A stretch of 64,000 nt of DNA, from contig NZ_JAVDYC010000001.1 in assembly GCF_031458255.1 (NCBI RefSeq), positions 4,473,001 through 4,537,000 of the forward strand, read 5' to 3'. Positions 45,792-53,630 of this stretch are shown here, piece after piece; within the stretch, counting starts at the first letter, position 1; each line of letters begins with the position of its first letter. The DNA is from Catenuloplanes niger. GTDB taxonomy: Bacteria; Actinomycetota; Actinomycetes; Mycobacteriales; Micromonosporaceae. The translations under genes and the position numbers were made by a program. The notes below the pieces were generated by a model that did no database searches, had not been told where the DNA came from, and saw only the letters and a list, made by a program, of their open reading frames with translations.

Positions 45792-47194
45792 GCGAGCCCA
45801 ACGAGGTCCTGCCGGCCCGCGAGGGTGCGCTGAGCCGGGGTGCGCTGCTGCTGCCCGCGTTCTGGGTGCTCGCGGTGCTGCTGGCGGTCGGTGCGGTGCG
45901 GATGACCGTGTTCCTCCGCGAGTCGGTCACGAGCTACCCGGTCGCCACCGTGGTCGCGGTCGTGCTGTTCGCGCTCTACGCCGTACCCTTCTGGATCTTC
46001 GTCGGGGGTCTGGACTTCCTGGAACGGGAGCCGCGCACGCTGCTGGCCACCGCGTTCGCCTGGGGTGCGCTGGTGGCCACCGCGGTGGCGATCCCCGGCG
46101 CCGGCGCGCTGCACAACGTGCTGGCCAAGCTGGTCTCGCCGGAGTTCGCCGCGAGCTGGGGCGCCGCGATCGCCGGGCCGACCATCGAGGAGACCGTCAA
46201 GGTGCTCGGTGTCTTCGCGATCGTGCTGGTCGCGGCCGGGCAGGTGAACAGCCCGCTGGACGGCGCGGTCTACGGCGCGATGGTCGGGCTCGGCTTCCAG
46301 GTCGCGGAGGACGTGGTCTTCGCGGTGAACGCGGTCGCGGTGGAGGGGCAGGGCGACCGGGTGTCGCCGGTCGTCATCACGTTCTTCCTGCGCGGCTTCC
46401 TGGCCGGGCTGTGGAGTCACACGCTGTTCGGCGCGCTCGCCGGCCTCGGCGTCGGCTACCTGGTGGTGCGCACGGACCGGCCGCTGTTCCGCCGGGCCGG
46501 GATCGCGCTGCTCGCGTTCGCCGGCTCCTGGGCCTGCCACTTCCTGTGGAACACGCCGATATTGCTGGACGGGCCGGTCGAGGGCGCGCTCGGCGTGCTG
46601 CTGATCCTGGTGATCAAGGGCATTCCGCCGCTGCTGCTGATCGCGTACGTGGTGCGCGCCGCCCACGGCCGGGAGGCGGAGTACTACGTGTCGCTGCTGG
46701 CGGACCTCAACGATCCGGAGATCGCCACCGAGGCGGAGCTGCGCGCGCTCGGCTCCGGCACCCGGCGTGCGGCCGCGCGCGGGTACGCCCACGGCCAGGC
46801 CGGCATCCGGGGCCGGCGCGCGGTGCGCCGGCTGCAGCAGGCCCAGGCGCGCCTGGCGGTGTCACTGAGCCGGGCGAACGGCGACGGCACCGGTCTCCGC
46901 GGTGCGGACGGCAGCGAGCTCCGCGGGGCGGACGGCGACGGCGCCGGGTTCCGAGAGGCGGACGGCGACGGCGCCGGGCTCCGTGCGAACGGCGGTGGCA
47001 CGACCGCGGAGGTGGCGCGCTGGAAACGTGAGGTGCGCGCGCAGCGGGTTCGGCTGAGGCGGCTGCGCCATCCGGAGGCGAGGGCACCGGAGGAGCGCGG
47101 CGGCACCGTGCGCGGCATCTTCACCGCGACCGGCGCGGTCGGCCTGCTGATGATGGTCGTCTGGGCCGCCATCGCCGCGCTCGGCGGCCGATGA
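45788..47194 (+). CDS. PrsW-like intramembrane protease family protein
   Basis: The 468-residue protein has about eight to nine transmembrane helices and the PrsW/CAAX-protease motifs: the EEx3K box PTIEETVKVLG (near residue 138), WSHTLFGALAGLG and WACHFLWN with likely metal-binding His. The Bacillus homologue PrsW cuts an anti-sigma factor. The C-terminal soluble part is Arg/Ala-rich with near-identical repeats of about 11-13 residues (RGADGDGAGFREADG-like), then one more helix at the end. It is coupled to the preceding anchored protein; the substrate is unknown. Confidence 0.87.
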   Translation: MSEPNEVLPAREGALSRGALLLPAFWVLAVLLAVGAVRMTVFLRESVTSYPVATVVAVVLFALYAVPFWIFVGGLDFLEREPRTLLATAFAWGALVATAVAIPGAGALHNVLAKLVSPEFAASWGAAIAGPTIEETVKVLGVFAIVLVAAGQVNSPLDGAVYGAMVGLGFQVAEDVVFAVNAVAVEGQGDRVSPVVITFFLRGFLAGLWSHTLFGALAGLGVGYLVVRTDRPLFRRAGIALLAFAGSWACHFLWNTPILLDGPVEGALGVLLILVIKGIPPLLLIAYVVRAAHGREAEYYVSLLADLNDPEIATEAELRALGSGTRRAAARGYAHGQAGIRGRRAVRRLQQAQARLAVSLSRANGDGTGLRGADGSELRGADGDGAGFREADGDGAGLRANGGGTTAEVARWKREVRAQRVRLRRLRHPEARAPEERGGTVRGIFTATGAVGLLMMVVWAAIAALGGR

Positions 47195-47303
47195 CGACGA
47201 AGATCCAGGCGTTCGCCCGGTCGCGCGGAGCGACGTGGCGGACACCTGGATCTCGTAGTGGTCCTGGGCCGCACCGGGCCCGGAGGCGCGGAGCGGCACG
47301 TGG

Positions 47304-47552
47304 TCACACCGTGGGCGGGTGACCACCGTCGCCGTCGACGACGGTATCCGGCGTGCCGTCCTCGTCCAGGTCGACCATGGTGATGTCGACCTTGCCGTCG
47401 TGGTCGGTGTCGAACTGGAAGAGGTCGGCCTTGCCGTCCCCGTCGGTGTCGGCCACCCAGACGTCGGGCCGGCCGTCGCCGTCGGTGTCGGCGGCGAGCA
47501 GGTCGACCCGGTCGTCGCCGCGCGTCTCGACGATCTCTTGCGGCTCGGTCAT
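47304..47552 (-). CDS. Small protein of four 13-residue Asp-rich calcium-type repeats
   Basis: The 82-residue protein consists, after a short head, of four tandem 13-residue repeats of the form D-x-D-x-D-G-x-x-D-x-x-x-x (DTDGDGRPDVWVA, DTDGDGKADLFQF, DTDHDGKVDITMV, DLDEDGTPDTVVD). This is the thrombospondin type-3 / EF-hand-loop-like pattern that binds Ca. There is no signal peptide. The ATG at 47552 has GGGAAGGA upstream. A larger paralogue lies 167 bp away on the same strand. The function is unknown; a cytoplasmic calcium buffer or solenoid is inferred. Confidence 0.82.
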   Translation of the reverse strand: MTEPQEIVETRGDDRVDLLAADTDGDGRPDVWVADTDGDGKADLFQFDTDHDGKVDITMVDLDEDGTPDTVVDGDGGHPPTV

Positions 47553-47718
47553 GGCGGGCATCCTTCCCGAAGGCGTTCGAGGGGCGCTGAAATCGTGGTG
47601 CAGCGCTGGTTCACCGTAGGGCCGATCGCGCATCTCGCGCGACCCGCGTGCGGAGAAACCCACGCGGGCCGTCTACTACCCACCGTCGGCGCCCGCCAGT
47701 CTTCCGGCAGCGGCCGGA

Positions 47719-48276
47719 TCAGCCGGCCGCGTACGGGTTGACCGGGGTGTTCGGCGCGATCGGGACCGCGACCTCGTCGGCGTTGCCGTCGAAGTCGGTG
47801 TCGCGCACCGTGTAGTCCACGGAACCGTCGTAGTTCTCGTCGACCTCGACCACGTCCGGCGAGCCGTCGGCGTTGGTGTCGCTCATGAAGACGTCCGCAA
47901 TGCCGTCGGAGTTGGTGTCCTGGATGCCGGCGTCGATCACGCCGTCGCCGTCGACGTCGTACAGCGCGGTGTCGATCCGGCCGTCGCCGTCGCTGTCCGC
48001 GGAGATGATGTCCGCGACGCCGTCGCTGTCGAGGTCCGACACGACCAGGTCGGCGAAGCCGTCACCGTTGCCGTCCAGGTAGACGTTGGTCGCGCCGTCC
48101 AGCGTCTGCTCGACCATCAGGACGCTCTCGTCCTCCGCGAGGTCGGTGTCGATCGGAGCGGCGGCGGCCGGGTCGTCGAGACCGGTCTCGTTGAGGCCGG
48201 AGTCGTTCAGGCCGAGACCCTCGTCGGTCGTGTCGGCCGGGATGGTGGTGTCGTCGGCGGTGAAATCGCTGCTCAT
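47719..48276 (-). CDS. Asp-rich calcium-type repeat protein, eight-unit paralogue
   Basis: The 185-residue protein has an acidic head (1-65, Asp/Thr/Leu rich) and about eight tandem 13-residue repeats from near residue 68 (DGNGDGFADLVVS, DLDSDGVADIISA, DSDGDGRIDTALY, DVDGDGVIDAGIQ and so on). Each carries Asp at positions 1, 3 or 5 and a Gly at 6 with Asp at 9. There is no signal peptide. A large inverted repeat lies in its leader. It follows the binding-protein gene on the same strand but is separated by 126 bp. Confidence 0.83.
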   Translation of the reverse strand: MSSDFTADDTTIPADTTDEGLGLNDSGLNETGLDDPAAAAPIDTDLAEDESVLMVEQTLDGATNVYLDGNGDGFADLVVSDLDSDGVADIISADSDGDGRIDTALYDVDGDGVIDAGIQDTNSDGIADVFMSDTNADGSPDVVEVDENYDGSVDYTVRDTDFDGNADEVAVPIAPNTPVNPYAAG

Positions 48277-48282
48277 GTGCGT

Positions 48283-48366
48283 GATGTCCCTTCGCGGCTA
48301 CTCAAGTTCGCTGCACCTCGCGGTTGCTGAGATGAAACTTACGAGGTGGAGCCGCGAAGGGACATC
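48283..48366 (-). promoter_or_regulatory. Large nested inverted repeat in the leader of the 8-repeat gene
   Basis: Perfect 17-bp arms (48283-48299 and 48350-48366) surround a second pair CACCTCG/CGAGGTG (48314-48320, 48342-48348). It fills the leader between the binding-protein stop and the Asp-rich gene start, 7 bp before the ATG. It could terminate transcription from the upstream gene or control translation, because the start region is folded into it. Confidence 0.6.
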
Positions 48367-48401
48367 CCGGAAATGTGCCAGGCCCGCCTTGGCCGAACGG
48401 C

Positions 48402-49733
48402 TCAGTGCTTGAACTCGACGCCGGCGGACTGTAGTGCCTTGATCACGTCAGCGGACTCGGCGAACCCGATCAGTACCAGCGCGTCCGGTTTGAACTTCTT
48501 GACCTCTTCGGCGCCGCCGGTGAAGTCGATCGTCTCGGACGTGTGGTCGTACGTCAGGGCCAGCATGTTCTCCGCCGCGACACCCGAGCGGTCCAGCGCG
48601 GCCCGCAGGTTCTCCTCGAGGCCGCTGCCGTACTCGTCGTCGCGCGCCACGATCGCGATCCGCTTCGGCCCGTCCCGCAGGATCACGTCGCCGAGCGCGG
48701 CGCCCTGCATGACGTCCGGCGGTGCGGTGCGGAAGTAGAGACCGCCGTCGTCCGCGCCGGTCAGGCTCGCGGCCGTGTTGCTCGGCGAGAAGAGGATCAG
48801 CCCGGCCGCCTTGACCTGCGGCAGCACGGCGGTGGAGACGCCGGACGCGCCCGCGCCCAGGATCACGTGCACGCCGGCAGCGATGTGCGAGGCGACGGTC
48901 GCCTTGGCCACCTCCGGGTCGGTGCCGTCGTCACCCTCGACGAAGGCCACGTCCTCACCGAGCACGCCGCCGGCCGCGTTGACCTCGCGGATCGCCAGCG
49001 CCGCACCGGCCGCCATCGGCGGGTAGGCGAGCTTCAGGTCGCCGGTCTTCGGCAACAGGCCACCGATCTTCAGCGGTGCTCCGGACGCGGCCGCACCGGA
49101 GGGACGCGCGCCGGGCGGGGCGGACCTGGTGGAGGCCTGCGTCTCGTCGCCGGCGTTGACGAACTCCATCTTTCCGTCGTCCAGCTGGTCCTGGTCGTCG
49201 AAGTGGAGCGTGGCGAAGCTGGCCACGGACGGCTCGCCGACGTCGGTGAAGCCGCCGGTGCGCATCGAGACGCCGCGGTACACCAGGTCGGTGCCGGCCG
49301 CGGCGAGCGCCAGGCAGGTCTTCGCGGTGTCGCACGGCGTACCGCCGCTGGTGACGCCGATCAGCTGGGCGGCGATCGCGGCCGGCGCGGTCGACCCGGC
49401 GAGCTCCGCCGCGAGCGCGCTCATCACCACCGCGTCGTAGGTCTCTCCGGAGTAGACGTAGTCGCCGAGTTCCGGATTGACCCCCTTGAGCCGGTTCTTG
49501 AAGTCGTCGGTCAGCGGTGCCAGCGGCGTGGTGCCCTTCATGCCGCGCAGTGCGCCGGGCTGATCGAACTCGTCACCGAAGGAACTGATCATGTTACCGT
49601 CTGTGCCGTACAGCTGGATTGGCCCGCCGGTCTCGTCGCCCCCCGAGGATCCCTCGGTCGAACCGCACGCCGTCACTCCCGCTAACAGAGCCGCGCAGGC
49701 AGCGGCGATGACCGTGCCACGTCGGATGCGCAT
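48402..49733 (-). CDS. Lipoprotein substrate-binding protein of branched-chain amino-acid type, apparently circularly permuted
   Basis: The 443-residue lipoprotein has a signal ending in the lipobox AGVTAC. The next residues QLYGTDGNMISSFGDEF correspond to the late lobe of LivJ-type binding proteins. After a linker (about 200-215) comes APLKIGGLLPKTGDL, which is the usual N-terminus of such proteins, running to DALVLIGFAESADVIKALQ, where the chain stops. The usual order is thus reversed: second half first. All parts are in one uninterrupted frame. No permease or ATPase genes are near, so it may be an orphan. Amino-acid specificity is unknown. Confidence 0.88.
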   Translation of the reverse strand: MRIRRGTVIAAACAALLAGVTACGSTEGSSGGDETGGPIQLYGTDGNMISSFGDEFDQPGALRGMKGTTPLAPLTDDFKNRLKGVNPELGDYVYSGETYDAVVMSALAAELAGSTAPAAIAAQLIGVTSGGTPCDTAKTCLALAAAGTDLVYRGVSMRTGGFTDVGEPSVASFATLHFDDQDQLDDGKMEFVNAGDETQASTRSAPPGARPSGAAASGAPLKIGGLLPKTGDLKLAYPPMAAGAALAIREVNAAGGVLGEDVAFVEGDDGTDPEVAKATVASHIAAGVHVILGAGASGVSTAVLPQVKAAGLILFSPSNTAASLTGADDGGLYFRTAPPDVMQGAALGDVILRDGPKRIAIVARDDEYGSGLEENLRAALDRSGVAAENMLALTYDHTSETIDFTGGAEEVKKFKPDALVLIGFAESADVIKALQSAGVEFKH

Positions 49734-49853
49734 ATGGAGTTCCTCCTCCCAGAGTCGCCGCTGGGCACATTAGCGCGCTTTGAACACTTTGCCGATGACG
49801 GTGAGGGCACAATCCAACCCGGCGGTAACGTCACCGAAGGTGAGGGGTCCGAA

Positions 49854-50255
49854 ATGGTTGATCTTGTCGATGGATTCGGCGAGCCGGGTGATCTTGTTCG
49901 CCTGATGGGCATCACAATCGCAGAGGTGTCCGCCGATCGGGTGTCCGGCACCATGCGGGTCGAGGGAAACACCCAGCCATATGGCCTGCTCCATGGTGGG
50001 GCGTCCTGTGTGCTGGCCGAGACGCTGGGTTCGCTGGGCGCCCAGGCGCACGGGCTGACGGTCGGACGGCCGGCCGCCGTAGGGGTGGATATCAATGCCA
50101 CCCATCACAAAGCGGTACGCGCGGGCGTGGTCACCGGCGTTGCTACCCCAGTTTTCCGGGGCGTGTCCATAGCGACTTATGAGATCATTATCACCGACGA
50201 GCCGGGTGATCGCGTGTGTACTGCCCGTATCACCTGTCAGCTGCGTCGTCCCTGA
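49854..50255 (+). CDS. PaaI-family thioesterase
   Basis: The 133-residue hotdog protein has the PaaI signature GLLHGGASCVLAETLGSLGA (catalytic Asp/Glu and HGG turn, residues about 45-65) and the ADRVSGTMRV strand. It hydrolyses acyl-CoA thioesters. The ATG at 49854 has GAAGGTGAGGGG upstream; a longer frame to 49734 begins inside the binding-protein promoter and has no RBS. It diverges from the binding-protein gene. An 8-bp hairpin (50241-50264) wraps its stop codon. Confidence 0.85.
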   Translation: MVDLVDGFGEPGDLVRLMGITIAEVSADRVSGTMRVEGNTQPYGLLHGGASCVLAETLGSLGAQAHGLTVGRPAAVGVDINATHHKAVRAGVVTGVATPVFRGVSIATYEIIITDEPGDRVCTARITCQLRRP

Positions 50256-50264
50256 TCGACGCAG
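50241..50264 (+). terminator. Hairpin overlapping the thioesterase stop codon
   Basis: CTGCGTCG (50241-50248) pairs with CGACGCAG (50257-50264), and the stop codon is in the loop. It is weak without a T-tract. Confidence 0.4.
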
Positions 50265-50353
50265 TTGCGCGTCTTTGAGGGCTACTTAAGCAAATGTGCC
50301 TTCCTGGGGTATCCCGTCCCGCACCCTTGACGGTCCGGCATAGGCTTCCGGAC

Positions 50354-50743
50354 GTGACGGACCTTCCATCGGAGTCGCTCGACGACGCGGCGCAGGTGCT
50401 TCACCTCGCGCTCGCGGGTGACAGCGATGCGGTCGTCGGCACGTTCGATGCCGTGGTCGACCGGGACGGGGTGGAGGGGGCCTACAACCTGGCCTGGTGC
50501 CTCGCCGCCGCGATGGTCGGTGTCGATGTCCCCGCTGGAGCGTGGACATTGGACTTCCCCGGCATCGACCAGGCGGACTACGACGCGCGCTGGGTGGCCC
50601 GGTTCGTCAGTGCGTACGCGAACTCGGACATGCCCACCGGTGAGGCGCTCTTCGGTGCCGCGCTCGCCGACGGGCAGCTGCCGGACTGCCTGCTGACGCT
50701 GGCCGGGTCCGCCGTCGCCACGTTGAAGCGGCGCGCAGCCTGA
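50354..50743 (+). CDS. Hypothetical protein upstream of DUF2786
   Basis: The 129-residue soluble protein is Ala/Asp-rich and helical (DDAAQVLHLALAGDSDAVV, EGAYNLAWCLAAAMVG, DYDARWVARFVSAYANSD). No motif is recognised. The GTG at 50354 is preferred over the earlier start at 50294. The DUF2786 gene starts 3 bp after the stop, so the two are coupled. Pairs of this kind occur in actinobacteria, but its function is unknown. Confidence 0.75.
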   Translation: MTDLPSESLDDAAQVLHLALAGDSDAVVGTFDAVVDRDGVEGAYNLAWCLAAAMVGVDVPAGAWTLDFPGIDQADYDARWVARFVSAYANSDMPTGEALFGAALADGQLPDCLLTLAGSAVATLKRRAA

Positions 50744-50746
50744 CCC

Positions 50747-51424
50747 ATGTCCGACCAGATCCTGGCGAAGGTCCGCAAGCTGCTGGCGAAGGCCGAGGAC
50801 CCGGCGTGCACGCCGGCCGAGGCGGAGGCGTTCACCGCCAAGGCCGCCGACCTGATCGCGAAGTACGGCGTCGACCGCGCGCTGCTGGCCGCGCGTGAGC
50901 CCGGCACCGACCTGGTCGGCGACCGCGTGGTCGTGCTGCACCCGCCGTACGCGCTGGACAAGGCCGGTCTGCTCGCGGGCGTGGCCGGTGCGCTGCGCTG
51001 CCGCTCGGTGCGCCGCCGGGACGGCGACGCCTGGGCCATGCACCTCTTCGGCTTCGACAGCGACCTGGAACGCGCCGAACTGCTCTACACCTCGCTGCTG
51101 GTGCAGGCCGCGCACGGGATGGCGGCCGCGCCGGTCCCGCCGTGGGAGAACGCGGCCGCGTTCCGCCGTTCCTGGCTGGCCGGGTTCAGCGCCGCGATCG
51201 CCGGCCGGCTGCATCAGGCGGAGGCGTCCGCCGCGGCCGCGGCCGGGACGTCCACCGACCTGGTGCTGGTCGACCGGTCGCACCGGGTCGAGGCGCGGGT
51301 GTCCGAGATCTACCCGCGGCTGCGCACCGCCGGCCGCCGGCGGCTGGCCGGCGGCGGCATGCGCCAGGGCTACGTGGCCGGCACCCGCGCCGACCTCGGC
51401 GGCGTCTCGTCGATCGCGGAGTAG
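50747..51424 (+). CDS. DUF2786 domain protein
   Basis: The 225-residue protein begins with the DUF2786 motif ILAKVRKLLAKAEDPACTPAEAEAFTAKAADLIAKYGVDRALL, here split by short variations. The remainder is helical, with WAMHLFGFDSDLERAELLYTSLLVQAA and a basic C-terminal DRSHRVEARVSEIYPRLR. The family is widespread in phages and bacteria without an assigned activity. It follows a hypothetical gene at 3 bp. A hairpin closes the unit. Confidence 0.88.
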   Translation: MSDQILAKVRKLLAKAEDPACTPAEAEAFTAKAADLIAKYGVDRALLAAREPGTDLVGDRVVVLHPPYALDKAGLLAGVAGALRCRSVRRRDGDAWAMHLFGFDSDLERAELLYTSLLVQAAHGMAAAPVPPWENAAAFRRSWLAGFSAAIAGRLHQAEASAAAAAGTSTDLVLVDRSHRVEARVSEIYPRLRTAGRRRLAGGGMRQGYVAGTRADLGGVSSIAE

Positions 51425-51458
51425 CCGAAAGCGCGCCGACGAGCGATCCCGGGCGGAC

Positions 51459-51524
51459 CTAGGCCCTGCATCGAAGTGGATGGCCGGGCTGCGGCGAGGC
51501 CCCCCACTTCGATACAGGGCCTAG
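51459..51524. terminator. Long hairpin after the DUF2786 gene
   Basis: 21-bp arms (51459-51479 and 51504-51524) match at 20 of 21 positions over a 24-base loop. It lies 35 bp past the stop codon. Confidence 0.7.
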
Positions 51525-51732
51525 CGCAGTTCCTGCCGACTTTCCTGGGATTCGCGGGATTTACCCCGTTCAGGGTCGGTCGAACGCTCACGCCTGCGGG
51601 CCGTCCGGTGCGTAGGGAAAGACATTGATTGTCCGGTTGGGCTGGGTTCCTTAGGGTTCTCGTTATGTCCGTCAAGAGAGAATTGTGGGCATAGGAAGTC
51701 CGGACGTGATCTTTCGACGGGGGAGCGGAGAC

Positions 51733-52293
51733 GTGCCTGCCAACGTGTACCGCCGCATGGTGGACAGCCGGCTCTGGCAGGAACAACGCCTGCCGGCCGT
51801 GGTCCTCGCGGCAACCGGCCTGATGGCGATGATCGGCATGGGCAGCGTCGCGGTCGCCGCGGCCGGCTGGTCCACCACCACCGAGGTCAGCGTGGACGGC
51901 GTGACCGTGACGCCGAGCGCGGACGCACCCCGGATCGGCGTGGCCGTGCACACCAGCGGCTCGCCCGGCGCCACCCCGATCGCGACGGTGGCGGTCTCGG
52001 TCGCCCCCGGGACGACGGAGACGCCCGCGCCGGCCGTGTCCGTCACGGCCACGCCGCTGGTCGAGGCCACGCCCACCGCCGTGCCGGTCACCGCGCCCGC
52101 GCCCGACGGCTCGCCGGACCCGGCGCCCGCGCCGCCCGGCCCCGCGCCGGCCGACGGGTCCGCCCCGGTCGTCACGGAGGTGACCACCGCGCCGCCCGCG
52201 CCCGTGCCCGCCGCGCCGCAGGCCGGTCCGTCGTTGGAGAGCACGGGTGCCCCGTCCGGCGCGCCGTCGGCCATGCCGGCCGGCACTCCATAG
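51733..52293 (+). CDS. Membrane-anchored Ala/Pro/Thr-rich protein
   Basis: The 186-residue protein has a hydrophobic helix (LPAVVLAATGLMAMIGMGSV, about 20-40), then a Thr/Val/Pro/Ala-rich region (50-186) without fold motifs, ending in PAAPQAGPSLES. The GTG at 51733 has GGAGCGGAG at 51723-51731. The composition suggests a disordered cell-wall stalk. It is followed 9 bp later by an exported protein gene with an RBS, so the pair may be one unit. The function is unknown. Confidence 0.7.
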   Translation: MPANVYRRMVDSRLWQEQRLPAVVLAATGLMAMIGMGSVAVAAAGWSTTTEVSVDGVTVTPSADAPRIGVAVHTSGSPGATPIATVAVSVAPGTTETPAPAVSVTATPLVEATPTAVPVTAPAPDGSPDPAPAPPGPAPADGSAPVVTEVTTAPPAPVPAAPQAGPSLESTGAPSGAPSAMPAGTP

Positions 52294-52302
52294 GAGAACG
52301 TC

Positions 52303-52824
52303 ATGGGTAAGACCGACAAGCGGGTCGCGCTGGTGGCGGTCGGCCTGGCCGTCGCGGCCGTGCTGACCGCCGGCATCGCCTACGCCGCGTTCAACACCAC
52401 CGTCTCCAGCGGGTCGATCACCGGATCCGCGCAGAGCCTTCGCCCGCTGGAGGTCGGCACGCCCGCGACCGACTACGCGGGCGAGGAGACCGGGCTCTGG
52501 CCCGGCGACAAGCACGCGGCCGACATCGTCATCCCGGTACGCAACGACAACGAGATCGCGGTCCAGGTCTCGAACACCAGCATCAGCAACGCGGAGCTGC
52601 GCTTCACCGACGACGACGTGCAGGAGGCGTGCGGCCGGTTCCTGAGCGCGGACGCGCCGGTCTCCATCACGGACGGCACCGAGTACGACACCGTCGTCAT
52701 CCCGGCCGGCGCGGACCGCACCATCCGCCTCCTCGGCGCCGTGGCACTGCGCGGCGACGCCGGCGACCGGTGCCAGGGCGCCCCGTTCACCAGCAGCTGG
52801 AAGGTCAAGGCGACGTCGCTCTGA
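52303..52824 (+). CDS. Exported protein resembling TasA/SipW-dependent type
   Basis: The 173-residue protein starts with a signal peptide (GKTDKRVALVAVGLAVAAVL, cleavage near AYA-AF) followed by FNTTVSSGSITGSAQSLRPLEV, a pattern recalling SipW-dependent TasA/camelysin proteins, in which a short glycine/serine stretch follows the signal. The mature part has paired Cys (EACGR, DRCQG) and beta-rich composition. The family link is tentative. The ATG has AGGAGAAC upstream. It follows a Pro-rich anchored protein by 9 bp. Confidence 0.72.
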   Translation: MGKTDKRVALVAVGLAVAAVLTAGIAYAAFNTTVSSGSITGSAQSLRPLEVGTPATDYAGEETGLWPGDKHAADIVIPVRNDNEIAVQVSNTSISNAELRFTDDDVQEACGRFLSADAPVSITDGTEYDTVVIPAGADRTIRLLGAVALRGDAGDRCQGAPFTSSWKVKATSL

Positions 52825-52887
52825 CCGGCCGGCCGAGCTAGGTGGGGAGTCGAGCTCGAGGGCCGGTCGAGCTCGGATGCCTGGCGA

Positions 52888-52918
52888 GGTCGGGCTCGTG
52901 GGTCGGCCGAGCCCGACC
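52888..52918. terminator. Hairpin between converging genes
   Basis: The arms 52888-52898 and 52908-52918 pair over 11 bp around a 9-base loop. It lies between the stop at 52824 and the stop at 52921, so it can serve both. Confidence 0.6.
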
Positions 52919-52920
52919 GG

Positions 52921-53127
52921 TCAGTCCAGGAGGCTGCCGAGTCTGCTCGGGACCGAGAGGACCCACTTCGCGCCGCGGTCGGCGTAGGTGCCGAGCGGGC
53001 CCGGAGTGTTGCTGGCCAGCGCCCCGAGCACGGCGACCAGGATGACGGCCAGCCACAGGCGGCCCTTCAGATTGGCGATCACCGCGAGCAGGGCTACGAC
53101 GACGATCACCGCGATTGCAGAGGCCAT
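52921..53127 (-). CDS. Small two-helix membrane protein
   Basis: The 68-residue protein has two hydrophobic segments (AIAVIVVVALLAVIANL, 4-20; LWLAVILVAVLGALAS, 24-39) and a short polar tail. The ATG is at 53127. No family is identified; length and composition suit small integral membrane proteins of unknown function. Confidence 0.65.
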   Translation of the reverse strand: MASAIAVIVVVALLAVIANLKGRLWLAVILVAVLGALASNTPGPLGTYADRGAKWVLSVPSRLGSLLD

Positions 53128-53183
53128 GCCCCTTTTCTACCCTTTTTTCGGCATTTAGGGGGAGGCCTCGCGATCGCTTCGGT

Positions 53184-53534
53184 TCATCCGGTGACGGCAA
53201 ACGCCGGGTGCGGTACCGACACCGCCGGACCGGCCGGCCCCACACCGGGCGCGGCCGGAACCTGTACCGGCGTGGCCGGGACCGCGGCGGCCGGAACCGG
53301 CGTGGCCGGAACCGGCGTGGCCGGGACTGAGGCGGCCGGAACTGAGGCGGCCGGGACTGAGGCGGCCGGGGTCTGTGCCGGTGTGGGCGGGAGTGGCGCG
53401 GCCGGGGCCGGGAGCGCGTGGGACGGGGCGGTGCCCGGTGCGGGATCGCGCGTGGCGTCGGCGTGCGGCGGGACGGCTGAGACGGCGGCGTGGATCTCGG
53501 GGGTGACGAAGTCCGGCGGGATGGGCTGGGTCAT
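53184..53534 (-). CDS. Hypothetical protein with PAxxV pentapeptide repeats
   Basis: The 116-residue protein begins MTQPIPPDFVTPEIHAAV, then becomes Ala/Pro-rich with tandem pentapeptides (PAASV three times, PATPV twice, PAAAV, PATPV). The ATG at 53534 has AGGGAG upstream. The plus strand also has an open frame here, but no RBS. It is probably disordered; no function is recognised. Confidence 0.55.
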   Translation of the reverse strand: MTQPIPPDFVTPEIHAAVSAVPPHADATRDPAPGTAPSHALPAPAAPLPPTPAQTPAASVPAASVPAASVPATPVPATPVPAAAVPATPVQVPAAPGVGPAGPAVSVPHPAFAVTG

Positions 53535-53630
53535 GGCGAGCTCCCTGGATGCGGTCCGAGCGGCGATCCGTGCCACCAGTGTCCACTGCGAACTGTGATC
53601 AAGGGAGGGTTTTCCGGATGAACCGCCTGA

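Noticed and set aside
47210-47260. Inverted repeat AGATCCAGG/CCTGGATCT after the PrsW-like gene
   Set aside because: Nine-base arms with a 30-base loop; too weak to call a terminator with confidence.
49734-49853. N-terminal extension of the PaaI thioesterase
   Set aside because: It starts in the CATATG shared with the divergent gene, has no RBS and lacks family similarity.
53191-53598. Plus-strand Gly/Thr/Ala-rich frame opposite the PAxxV gene
   Set aside because: No RBS; the minus frame has AGGGAG before its ATG.
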